Part shown: piece after piece, positions 26,565 to 34,665 of the stretch
How positions within the stretch are numbered: position 1 is the stretch's first letter
Layout of the letters: every line of letters begins with the position of its first letter
From: an uncultured Spirochaetaceae bacterium
Lineage (GTDB): Bacteria > Spirochaetota > Spirochaetia > Sphaerochaetales > Sphaerochaetaceae
Length of the DNA: 64,000 bases
Reading direction: 5' to 3'
Assembly (NCBI GenBank): GCA_944389505.1
Contig: CALXMP010000006.1
Span: 31,502-95,501, forward strand
The notes under the pieces: model-generated
The model's input: only the letters and a program-made list of their open reading frames with translations
Databases searched by the model: none
Told to the model about the DNA's origin: nothing
Position numbers and translations under genes: made by a program

Positions 26565-27542
26565 ATGAGCAACAAGCGTCCGGATGAGATGCAGAGAATC
26601 GAGAGCAGGGAGCAGGCCCTGGCTTTCATCGAAAAGGAAATCGAGGCTGTCAAGGCACAGGTGGGAGATGGTAAGGTCCTTCTGGCTCTTTCCGGAGGAG
26701 TGGATTCATCCGTAGTCGCAGCTCTTCTGATAAAGGCTATCGGAAAGAATCTTGTATGCGTTCATGTCAATCATGGTCTTCTCAGGAAAGGTGAGCCAGA
26801 GCAGGTTGTCCAGGTATTCAGGCATGAGATGGATGCAAATCTCATCTACGTCGATGCTGTGGACCGCTTCCTCGATAAGCTTGCAGGAGTTGCAGAGTCT
26901 GAGAAGAAGAGGAAGATAATCGGAGCGGAGTTCATCAGGGTATTTGAGGAGGAGGCTAGGAAGCTTGATGGTATCGGATTCCTTGCCCAGGGTACTATCT
27001 ATCCAGATATCCTCGAGAGCGATGGAGTGAAGGCCCATCATAATGTAGGTGGTCTTCCTGAGGATCTTAAGTTCGAGCTTGTCGAGCCTCTTAAGTTCCT
27101 TTACAAGGATGAGGTAAGGGTAGTCGGAAAGGCTCTCGGCCTTCCTGATTCAATGGTATACCGCCAGCCATTCCCTGGCCCAGGTCTTGGTGTAAGGTGT
27201 CTCGGCGCAATAACACGTGACAGGCTTGAGTGCGTAAGGGAGTCTGATGCGATTCTCAGGGAAGAGTTCGCGAAGAACGGTCTTGAAGGCAAAGTATGGC
27301 AGTACTTCACAGCAGTTCCTGATTTCAAGTCCGTTGGAGTAAGGGATGGCAAGCGCTGCTTTGAGTATCCAGTGATCATTCGTGCTGTAAACACGAAGGA
27401 TGCTATGACAGCTACTGTCGAGAACATTCCATTCGAGCTTCTCTCGTATATTACAGATAGGATCCTGAATGAGGTAAATGGTGTCAACAGAGTAGTCTAT
27501 GATATGACGCCAAAACCATGCGGAACGATCGAATGGGAGTAG
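26565..27542 (+). CDS. guaA: GMP synthase, ATP-pyrophosphatase subunit without glutaminase domain
   Basis: The 325-aa protein has the PP-loop LSGGVDSS (residues 42-49) and GFLAQGTIYPDILES and FPGPGLGVRCLG. A C-terminal dimerisation domain ends in DMTPKPCGTIEWE. It adenylates XMP and aminates it to GMP. Usual bacterial GuaA is about 510 residues with an N-terminal class I glutaminase; that domain is absent here and no glutaminase gene sits beside it. The start (ATG 26565) has GAGGTGAT upstream, and the 250 bp before it contain no coding remnant, so this is not a recent truncation. It either uses ammonia or a separate glutaminase. Confidence 0.93.
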   Translation: MSNKRPDEMQRIESREQALAFIEKEIEAVKAQVGDGKVLLALSGGVDSSVVAALLIKAIGKNLVCVHVNHGLLRKGEPEQVVQVFRHEMDANLIYVDAVDRFLDKLAGVAESEKKRKIIGAEFIRVFEEEARKLDGIGFLAQGTIYPDILESDGVKAHHNVGGLPEDLKFELVEPLKFLYKDEVRVVGKALGLPDSMVYRQPFPGPGLGVRCLGAITRDRLECVRESDAILREEFAKNGLEGKVWQYFTAVPDFKSVGVRDGKRCFEYPVIIRAVNTKDAMTATVENIPFELLSYITDRILNEVNGVNRVVYDMTPKPCGTIEWE

Positions 27543-27613
27543 TGTCAATCCGAAGTAATTATTTATAATATATGGGATTAATATTTAACTTGACCTCGAT
27601 TTGACCCAATTTT

Positions 27614-27664
27614 GTGCAACTAATGATATTCATGAATGTTACGGTGAATAAGAATTAGTTGCAC
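27614..27664. repeat. 11-bp perfect inverted repeat
   Basis: GTGCAACTAAT (27614-27624) and ATTAGTTGCAC (27654-27664) are perfect inverted copies 29 bp apart. There is no T-run. They lie between guaA and the decayed HNH gene, at the left border of the accessory region, and could be a weak terminator or the trace of a mobile-element end. Confidence 0.45.
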
Positions 27665-27689
27665 GTTTATGCATTTTGAATTCGATTTG

Positions 27690-28471
27690 CTATCTGCGAA
27701 ATATTACATCGTTGTGATATTCAAGGAACTCCTTTCTTGGATATCGTTCAGTATTTGATGGTAGATGTATTTTCAAATTCTGGAGAGGGTTTAGCCTCTT
27801 CTGTAGTTCTGGATCGGATAATTTGTCACAGATACATACCGTGAAATCACGGCTTCTGATAGTTATATATCCTTTGTCAAAAGCCTTATCAAGAAAAACA
27901 TTCAGGAGTAACCCATTTTGGGGATTCAGTCTGTTTTCTTTATCAATACTTCATGGAACGATATGGGAAGCTACCAGAAAATCTCTATTGCTTATTCCTG
28001 ATATGCAGCAATGCTCGTCATAACCTTTCAGCAACGAAAGTCTGAATGCCCATTGATTTGCTCTCCATTTCTGCAGTTTTGTTCTGTCCTCTTCGCTGAA
28101 ATCAAGTTCTTTTTCGAGTCTAATCTCTTCTGCTTCATTCAAGTCATATAACGGTTTCTGTTCGCCGGTTTCTTCAGAGAAGTAGCTTGCTAGGATCCTG
28201 TTTCTGTCCTCAAAGAGCGTGCAGGATTTTTCAGATACCTATTCCAGACGACCTTATCAACATTTGCACCATGTGTGAATCCTGTTCCATCTGTACTGGA
28301 GTCAAGCGCTTTCAAATTTCCTAGTTTGAAGACAACAGAACCAACGCTTCTATCAAGCAACGAAGCTAATTCCTGCACCTCTTTCGTAGCTTTATCGTGC
28401 TTTGATGTTGGCAATTCATAATAAAGACAAAGTGCCAGTGTAGCTTCTTCTGTCCAGTTGCGTTTGATCAT
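27690..28471 (-). pseudogene. HNH restriction-type endonuclease, broken by a frameshift and a stop
   Basis: The N-terminal part (28471 to about 28222) reads MIKRNWTEEATLALCLYYELP and RSVGSVVFKLGNLKALD, as in bacterial HNH endonucleases related to restriction enzymes. At about 28222 two extra bases shift the frame; the other frame continues LFEDRNRILASYFSEETGEQ and RANQWAFRLSLLKGYDEHCC. A TGA at 27951-27953 replaces the Trp of SHIVPW. Beyond it the HNH sequence goes on (SIDKENRLNPQNGLLLNVF, DKAFDKGYITI) to a natural stop at 27690. Two independent lesions mean it is dead. Confidence 0.82.
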
Positions 28472-28650
28472 TAACCCTCTTGTTACAAGAGAATAACATG
28501 AAATGACAACTTGTAATTTGATTTAGTGAGTACGACGATTTTCAGTTTAGAAATCCAATTTCTGAATCTGTTCTATTTATTTCGACTTTCACTCAACTGT
28601 TGATTATGTAATTATCTTCTTTCATGGTATTCTTTATGAGGAAGGTGTTG

Positions 28651-28916
28651 ATGCCTGAGATAAGCAGATTCTATGGTATAGTCATAAAGATGCTATATGA
28701 GGCTGGAGGAAGCATAACAAACCCCATGTTCATGTTGAATATGGAGAATATGAGGCATCGGTTGGCATTGATGGAGAGGTTCTAGCTGGCATATTGCCTG
28801 AAAAGCAATATAGACTAGTTTCCGGTTGGCTTGCATTGCATGAAGATGAACTGTATGAGGCTTAGAATAATGCTGTGCAGATGAAGCAGCTTTCAAAGAT
28901 AAAGCCTCTGGACTGA
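28651..28916 (+). pseudogene. DUF4160 protein, frameshifted and with an internal stop
   Basis: The start MPEISRFYGIVIKM matches DUF4160. A one-base insertion, then another about 25 bases later, move the frame; the continuing sequence is HNKPHVHVEYGEYEASVGID, typical of the family. A TAG then stands where EAWNNAV is expected, and the gene ends QLSKIKPLD. DUF4160 is usually paired with DUF2442 in small toxin-antitoxin-like units, and the DUF2442 partner is intact just downstream. Confidence 0.75.
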
Positions 28917-28930
28917 TAAGGAGACAGGAG

Positions 28931-29224
28931 ATGTACTTTGCAAATGGATTTGTTTATGGAGGAACTCCAGCTGAGCTGATGAAGATCAAAAAGGTAAAGC
29001 CGTTGGATAATATGATGCTTCTTCTGACATTCAGTTCAGGAGAGCAGAGGCTATATGATGCAAGTCAGCTTCTTAAGTATCCATTGTTTGAGCCATTGAG
29101 AGATAAGGAAGTATTCTCTCATCCAGAGCTTGATCATGGCGTAGTCACATGGCTTGATGGTGAATTGGATATTGCACCGGAATCCATGTATGAGAACAGC
29201 TATCCATATGTAGCCAGAGCATAG
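28931..29224 (+). CDS. DUF2442 domain protein
   Basis: The 97-aa protein has the DUF2442 core: IKKVKPLDNMMLLLTFSSGEQRLYDAS, LKYPLFEPLRDKEVF and a C-terminal GELDIAPESMYENS. Function is not established; such proteins are commonly encoded next to DUF4160 proteins, as here, and are thought to be antitoxin-like. AGGAG precedes the start by 5-6 nt. With its partner broken, it is probably an orphan. Confidence 0.82.
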   Translation: MYFANGFVYGGTPAELMKIKKVKPLDNMMLLLTFSSGEQRLYDASQLLKYPLFEPLRDKEVFSHPELDHGVVTWLDGELDIAPESMYENSYPYVARA

Positions 29225-29424
29225 AAGAAACCGCTTAAAGAGTCGGCTGAATGCCTTGATACTGAACGCAATAGATTGCACTCCTGTGTATAGGTGTATT
29301 CTGAAGTAGTTGAAATGACAGAGCTATACAAAGCTGGGATATATTGATGATTTCCGGGGATGGGAAGAAGTATTGGGCCGTGGCGATGTGACAGTCATTC
29401 TTTCCGTGGATATCAGCAAGTGAA

Positions 29425-29452
29425 GAAGGGAAGGAAGCCTCTCCCTCCCTTC
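29425..29452 (-). terminator. Hairpin downstream of the ABC exporter operon
   Basis: GAAGGGAAGG (29425-29434) pairs with CCCTCCCTTC (29443-29452) with one mismatch, just after the stop of the exporter gene read on the minus strand. There is no clean T-run, so it may only protect the mRNA end. The remaining 29225-29424 shows no gene. Confidence 0.4.
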
Positions 29453-29459
29453 TCTGCAG

Positions 29460-31205
29460 TCAGGCAAGACGCCAGGCAGCACTTTGTTTCTGAAGTTCAA
29501 CCATGTGAGCAAAAAGCCCATTCTTTGCCATCAGATCAGAAGGCTTTCCTATCTCCTCAACTGTTCCATCCTTCAGTACGATTATCTTGTCAGCATTCTC
29601 CACGGTACGCATTCTATGTGCGATAACAAGAACTGTTTTTCCTGCAAGCAGCCTTGAAAGAGCTTCCTGGATCTTTGTTTCATTCTCAACATCCAGGCTT
29701 GCTGTTGCCTCATCGAGAAGAACTATAGGGGCATCTTTGAGCAATGCGCGTGCTATCGATATTCTCTGACGCTCTCCGCCTGAAAGCTTTGTACCGTTCT
29801 CTCCAATCATGGTATTGTAACCATTCGGAAGCCTGTTGATAAACTCTGCGCAATTTGCGGCCTCTGCTGCAGCTCTGACCTCATCATCGGTGGCTCCATG
29901 CTTTCCAAGTCTTATATTCTCCATGACTGTGTCATCAAAAAGAATGACATCCTGAAATACCATTGAATAATCGGTCAGCAGAACTTCTGGGTTGATAGTA
30001 GATATGTCTACACCTCCAACCCGTATCACTCCTTTTGTGGCATCCCAGAGTCTTGCGGCGAGTCTCGCGCATGTGCTCTTGCCTGACCCTGAAGGTCCTA
30101 CAAGTGCTGTCACTTCTCCTTCCTTGGCTGTAAAACTTACATTTCTGAGAACAGCTTCTGAGTCATAGGCAAAGGAAACATTGTCAAATACGATGTCATG
30201 ACCATCGGGGTGGAATGTATCGCTGCCAGTTGCAGTGGCGGCGTTGCTGATTTCCATCATACGATCTGCCGATACCTGTGAGATGAACATCTCTGCAATC
30301 AATGTAAGGCTCTGATCGAATGGAGCATAGACACGTGTTATCACAAGAAGGAACATAAAGAACATCATGAAATCTATCTCCCCTGAGAGAATGAGAGAAG
30401 CGCCTGCAAGGATAGTTGTCGCGATGCCAAGCCTCATTATTACACTGGCCCCATTTACGAAGACTCCTGTTCCAAGTTCTCCTTTTGTCTGGATTCGCTC
30501 ATGTTCATCGATTTTCCGATCAAGTTCATCAAGATATCTCTCCTTCTGATTTGTCTCCCTTATCTCCCTGACATTCTCCAGTGCTTCCTGGAGCCCGTCA
30601 GATACTTTCAGCGCAGCCTTCTTGGTACGTTCAGCACTGCGTGATGCGAATTTCCTGCTTCCGAAGAGAAGAGCAAAGGCCACAGGAACACCCCAGAGAG
30701 CGGCTATTGCCAGCTTCCAGTTGTAGAAGAGGAGACAGAGTGCGATGATTGCTGTCGATATATAAGCTCCGTATAGATATCCTAGTACATGTGACCATAC
30801 ATGCTCCATGCGATTTACATCGCCCATTATAGTCTCGGTCAGGTCTGCGATATCCCTTTTCCCGAAGAACCCCAGAGGTAGCTTGCGCAGCTTTTCCGCA
30901 AGAGAGATGCGCATCGTCTTCACTTCATTGTAAACGAGACCATAAGTTGCCTTGTACTGTTCCAGATGGGTCAGAAAAGACAGCAAGATGAAAAGGAGCA
31001 AGAGCATGATTACAAGCCCTGTGTTTGCAAGATTTCCATCACCCGTGAGCTCTGCCATGAATGATGACATCGTAAAGTAGAGGATGCCGACTCCTCCCAT
31101 AACTATAAGATTCACAATCACTGTCCAGAATGCGCCTCTCTTTGTATTCCGGATACCTTGATCCGTGAGAGCATATTTCTGCTGGAATTTCTTTGAGAAC
31201 ATCAT
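29460..31205 (-). CDS. ABC exporter half-transporter, second gene (IrtB/YbtQ-like)
   Basis: The 581-aa protein has six membrane spans (about 1-300) and then an ATPase domain with GPSGSGKST, LSGGERQRIS, IVLLDEATASLD and VIAHRMRTVE. I use the ATG at 31205, which overlaps the upstream stop and has AAGGAGG 5 nt before it. It forms a heterodimeric exporter-fold transporter with the gene before it. Such TetR-linked pairs resemble IrtAB/YbtPQ, which move siderophores, but a drug or peptide substrate is equally possible. The ATPase half is strongly similar to the chimera at 42884. Confidence 0.88.
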   Translation of the reverse strand: MMFSKKFQQKYALTDQGIRNTKRGAFWTVIVNLIVMGGVGILYFTMSSFMAELTGDGNLANTGLVIMLLLLFILLSFLTHLEQYKATYGLVYNEVKTMRISLAEKLRKLPLGFFGKRDIADLTETIMGDVNRMEHVWSHVLGYLYGAYISTAIIALCLLFYNWKLAIAALWGVPVAFALLFGSRKFASRSAERTKKAALKVSDGLQEALENVREIRETNQKERYLDELDRKIDEHERIQTKGELGTGVFVNGASVIMRLGIATTILAGASLILSGEIDFMMFFMFLLVITRVYAPFDQSLTLIAEMFISQVSADRMMEISNAATATGSDTFHPDGHDIVFDNVSFAYDSEAVLRNVSFTAKEGEVTALVGPSGSGKSTCARLAARLWDATKGVIRVGGVDISTINPEVLLTDYSMVFQDVILFDDTVMENIRLGKHGATDDEVRAAAEAANCAEFINRLPNGYNTMIGENGTKLSGGERQRISIARALLKDAPIVLLDEATASLDVENETKIQEALSRLLAGKTVLVIAHRMRTVENADKIIVLKDGTVEEIGKPSDLMAKNGLFAHMVELQKQSAAWRLA

Positions 31206-33004
31206 TTCACCTCCTTGGCGCTGGAAATCTTCCATTGTATCGCTTTCGTATAGTCATTCCACATGCGGGCATACAAACCGTTGTATTCAAGGAGCTGCTG
31301 ATGTGAGCCTTCCTCCGCTATGGAACCGTTGCTGAGCACTATGATCTTGTCTGCACCAATTACAGTCGATAGCCTGTGGGCAATCATGATGACTGTCTTT
31401 CCCTGTGTGAGAGCGGAAAATGCTTTCTGAATTAGCACTTCATTCTCAGGGTCTGCAAATGCTGTAGCCTCATCCAGGACAACAATCGGGGCATCTTTCA
31501 GTATTGCCCTTGCAAGTATGATACGTTGCTGCTCTCCTCCAGAGAGATATGTTCCTTCTGTTCCTATAACCGTATCCATACCTGCAGGAAGTTTCTCAAG
31601 TATATCAAGGCACTGGGCTGCTGCAAGTGCACTCATGACATCTTCCCTTGTCGCTTCAGGTTTTGCAGCACGCACATTATCGAATATGGATGCTTTGAAT
31701 AGATGGCCATTCTGGAAAACGAAAGCCACATGATCCATAAGGACTTTTGATTCAATATCCCTTACATCAGCACCACCGATTTCAACAACCCCTTCCGTTG
31801 GATCCCAGAATCTTGGAATCAGGCTAGCTGCTGTGGTTTTTCCTCCTCCTGATGGACCTACAAGGGCAATTGTCTTTCCTGGCTCTGCTGTGAAAGAGAC
31901 TCGGGAGAGGGCAGGGGATGTGGAGCCAGGGTAGATAAAGCTTACATTCCTGAATTCGACTTTATTGTCTGCAGGAATCTGCGCTTTGTTCGTGGTTTGC
32001 TGTACAGGGGCGGACATTATCTTGTTTATGCGTCCTAGTGCTGTATGGGAAAGTATCATCCCTGCAGATGCAAACATGATTCTTGCAAGCGCTGTGGAAA
32101 CTATAGCAGAGAAGACCGCATAGAATGCAAAATCTGTAATCAGGGACACAAAGTTTCCGTCTGCAACAGATCTAGGAGCAAGCATCAATGCAACTGGTAT
32201 CAGAAATACGAATGCGCCTTCCGTGAATGTAAGGTTTATAGCTTGTGGGACTCTGCAGACTTTTGCCTGATAGTACTCTGCTTTGTCGCTGTATTCCTCT
32301 ATTGCCTCTTTGAAGGCTTTGAATGAATAGACTGTCTGCTGGAATATCTTAACAACGGGAATACCTCTTACATATTCTGTTCCGGCTTTCGTCATTCTGT
32401 CCTGAGCCGCCTGATACTCAGCCATGATCTTCGCATTTCTCCCTCCCATCATGAATGCCATCGTAGAGACTGAGATGATTGCCGCAAGCAGGCATGCAAT
32501 TCCCATGCGCCAATCGAAGACAAGCATCAGTACAATCATTGCGATGAACAGGACGATTGTGCCAACAATATCTGCAAGATTATGGGCAAGAAGTGTTTCC
32601 GTATCCGCTGCAGCTGCATCGAGACGTCCTCTGATAAGTCCTGATGCATTTGAGTCGAAGTATCCGAGCGGCGCATCCATCACATGATGTATCCCTTGTT
32701 TTCTGATATTCGATGCGGTTCTAAATGCCGCAAGGTGAGTGCACATCAGACCTGCAAAATAGATCGCAATACCTCCAAATGCGAAGATGAACGCTATCCA
32801 CCCATAATGGGTTATGTCCACAGCGTCCCTCCAATGCGGGGCTGCTTCTATAAGACTTCTGGCAGCTAGTCAGATGCAGATGTACGGAACCATGCTGAAC
32901 AGCATTGAGATCCCCGAGAGAATCAGCCCGATAAATGTCAGGACTTTCCGGCTTCCAGCAAACGCCAGAAGCTCCGAGATATCCTTTTGACTATCACCTT
33001 TCAT
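31202..33004 (-). pseudogene. ABC exporter half-transporter, first gene, with an in-frame TGA
   Basis: From ATG 33004 (MKGDSQKDISELLAFAGSRK) the frame runs through TGA at codon 45 (32870-32872) and on without further stops to 31202. It covers six membrane spans and an ATPase domain (GPSGGGKTT, LSGGEQQR, IVVLDEATAFAD). The TGA falls at YICI*LAARSLI, where a Trp is likely in homologues. A restart at GTG 32821 would give 539 residues lacking the first membrane span. So it is either a very recent pseudogene or is made in shortened form. It overlaps the next gene by 4 bp and carries the shared palindrome upstream. Confidence 0.72.
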
Positions 33005-33027
33005 AAAGCCTCCATTAAGCTCATGTG

Positions 33028-33043
33028 GTTAGCTTAAGCTAAC
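33028..33043. promoter_or_regulatory. Shared palindrome GTTAGC-N4-GCTAAC, exporter operon
   Basis: GTTAGCTTAAGCTAAC is a perfect 16-bp palindrome 23 bp before the exporter start codon. Sites with the same half-arms lie at 34603, 36946 and 44129, plus a degenerate one at 40013. The position between promoter and ribosome site suggests a repressor. Confidence 0.7.
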
Positions 33044-33083
33044 TCATTATGCAAAAAATAATATTCCCAGATTCGGTTCCTGC

Positions 33084-33704
33084 TCAGCTCTGTCCCATCA
33101 GTCTCATCCATCCTGCTGAATAGAAGTCCCTGAGCAGTTTGATGCTCCTTTTTGCTTCCTCGTATGGTATGTCATGGATGACAATCTCAAAGATGCTATC
33201 AAACATAGTGCTTGCGATGATATGACAGAGTGATCTGTCAAGAAGGGGGACATCCCTTCCCATCTGTCTGAGAGTCTCAAGATAGTTCAGGGTGGATTCT
33301 TCTTCAACCTCTACCATGTTGTGTATGAAGTTCTCATAGCTTGTTCCTTCTGCGCAGGAGAAAAGAAGCTTCACAGGTTCCTTATGCGCAAAGACATATT
33401 CAATCATCCAATCTATATATTCTCCTGATTCAACACCTATATGCTGTGGCTTTTCGGCAGAAGGAAGGGAGTCAAAGGAAAGCTGGGCGTCCATGAACAT
33501 GTTCATCAATGCTTTTGCATGAGGTTCGACTATCGAAGCAAAGAGAGCTTCCTTACAAGAGAAATACCCATAGAAGGCACCTGTCGTTACACCTGCATCG
33601 CGTACAATCTTCCTGAGAGATGCGCTTTTGAATCCTTTATCCAGAAACTCCAGAATAGCCGCTTGCTGGATTCTCTCAAGTGTGCTGATCTCTTGCTTTT
33701 CCAT
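33084..33704 (-). CDS. TetR-family regulator of the exporter
   Basis: From ATG 33704 (MEKQEISTLERIQQAA) the protein has 206 residues, normal for TetR. The DNA-binding domain is at about 8-58: FLDKGFKSASLRKIVRDAGV, then TTGAFYGYFSCKEALFASI. The rest is a helical ligand domain ending FYSAGWMRLMGQS. AAGGA lies 7 nt before the start. It is transcribed in the same direction as, and directly upstream of, the exporter, and its own promoter carries a large palindrome, so it probably represses itself and the operon. Confidence 0.9.
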   Translation of the reverse strand: MEKQEISTLERIQQAAILEFLDKGFKSASLRKIVRDAGVTTGAFYGYFSCKEALFASIVEPHAKALMNMFMDAQLSFDSLPSAEKPQHIGVESGEYIDWMIEYVFAHKEPVKLLFSCAEGTSYENFIHNMVEVEEESTLNYLETLRQMGRDVPLLDRSLCHIIASTMFDSIFEIVIHDIPYEEAKRSIKLLRDFYSAGWMRLMGQS

Positions 33705-33719
33705 TTCAGATTCCTTGTA

Positions 33720-33747
33720 TATAACAGTGCTATATAACACTGCTATA
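33720..33747. promoter_or_regulatory. TetR operator (first copy)
   Basis: TATAACAGTG (33720-33729) and CACTGCTATA (33738-33747) form a near-perfect inverted repeat around an 8-bp spacer, 15 bp before the tetR start. The same arms and spacing recur before the TetR/ABC chimera at 42845. Confidence 0.7.
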
Positions 33748-33850
33748 TCAAATATAGCACTAATGATTTGCCTTAGCAATATAAGAGATTTCAATATTCA
33801 TTTGGTTCCATATATTGGAAATCATTCATGCGGATGAAGGCCATGGCATG

Positions 33851-33879
33851 AGAAAACCGGGGACAGTTGCATCCCCGGT
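33851..33879 (-). terminator. Rho-independent terminator of the peroxiredoxin gene
   Basis: Read on the minus strand, ACCGGGGA and TCCCCGGT (33856-33863 and 3372-33879 region) form a perfect 8-bp stem around TGCAACTG, followed by TTTTC. It lies about 37 bp after the peroxiredoxin stop. Confidence 0.8.
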
Positions 33880-33915
33880 CGTCTTCTGCCTTGCTGTTTT
33901 TCTGATTACAGTGGC

Positions 33916-34584
33916 CTATTTCTCTTTCCTGAAGCAGAGGAACCAGTCAAGGCAGTACATGTCACTGTCCTTGGCTTCCATCCTCTCTTTTGCAGTCCCG
34001 CAGCTGCCTGCCGTCGGTACGATGGTATCATCTCCAGGCTGCCAGTCAGCAGGGGTTGCGACGTTATCGCTATCTGCCTTCTGGAGGGCAAGCACGATTC
34101 TCTTGATTTCCTGGAAATTCCTGCCGGTGGAGAGAGGGTAGTAGAGTATCGTACGGACAATGCCTTCAGGGTCAATGATGAATACGGCCCTGACAGCCTG
34201 TGTGTTCGAAGCTCCTGGCTGCATCATACCGTATTTCGATGCAACCTCCATCCGTATGTCTTCTATCAATGGGAATTTGACTTCCACATTCTTCATCCCT
34301 TTCCATTCCAGTTCCTGTATCTTCCTAAGCCATGCTATATGAGAGTACAAGGAATCAACAGAGAGCCCGATAAGCTCTGTGTTGATTTCCCTGAATTCAT
34401 CCATCATCGATGCGAATGTCATGAACTCAGTTGTACACACTGGCGTGAAATCAGCGGGGTGGGAGAAGAGTATTACCCACTTGCCTTTGTAATCATCGGG
34501 GAAGCTTATCTCGCCTTGTGTTGTGACAGCTTTGAAAGCCGGTGCTTTATCGCCTATAAAAGGCATCTGTATTCTTTCTTCCAT
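33916..34584 (-). CDS. Peroxiredoxin (Prx6/AhpC type)
   Basis: The 222-aa protein has the active-site motif HPADFTPVCTTEF with peroxidatic Cys50. RAVFIIDPEGIVRTILYYPLSTGR follows, and a C-terminal arm contains further cysteines (SCGTAKER, MYCLDWFLC), as in archaeal-type Prx6 enzymes. It reduces hydrogen peroxide and organic peroxides, which matters in an anaerobe rich in iron enzymes. It has its own terminator and a perfect copy of the shared palindrome 18 bp upstream of the start, so it is a single-gene member of that regulon. Confidence 0.93.
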   Translation of the reverse strand: MEERIQMPFIGDKAPAFKAVTTQGEISFPDDYKGKWVILFSHPADFTPVCTTEFMTFASMMDEFREINTELIGLSVDSLYSHIAWLRKIQELEWKGMKNVEVKFPLIEDIRMEVASKYGMMQPGASNTQAVRAVFIIDPEGIVRTILYYPLSTGRNFQEIKRIVLALQKADSDNVATPADWQPGDDTIVPTAGSCGTAKERMEAKDSDMYCLDWFLCFRKEK

Positions 34585-34602
34585 AATTTCAATCTCCTAT
34601 GA

Positions 34603-34618
34603 GTTAGCAATTGCTAAC
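34603..34618. promoter_or_regulatory. Shared palindrome, peroxiredoxin gene
   Basis: GTTAGCAATTGCTAAC is a perfect palindrome, 18 bp before the peroxiredoxin ATG. It overlaps the likely transcription start region after the AT-rich TATTTATATTTTA on the minus strand. Confidence 0.75.
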
Positions 34619-34665
34619 TAAAATATAAATACAATCTCCCGAGTTGTCCACAACATTGATTGGAT

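Noticed and set aside
27690..32872. TGA (and TAG) at expected Trp positions in three genes, suggesting a recoded genetic code
   Set aside because: TGA and TAG end many intact genes in the same window (for example dnaJ with TGA), two of the three genes also have frameshifts, and Trp is encoded by TGG elsewhere. Ordinary decay explains it.
33028..33043. The palindrome as the binding site of the adjacent TetR
   Set aside because: The tetR promoter has a different, longer inverted repeat that is shared with the chimera, whereas the GTTAGC palindrome occurs at units with no TetR gene nearby.
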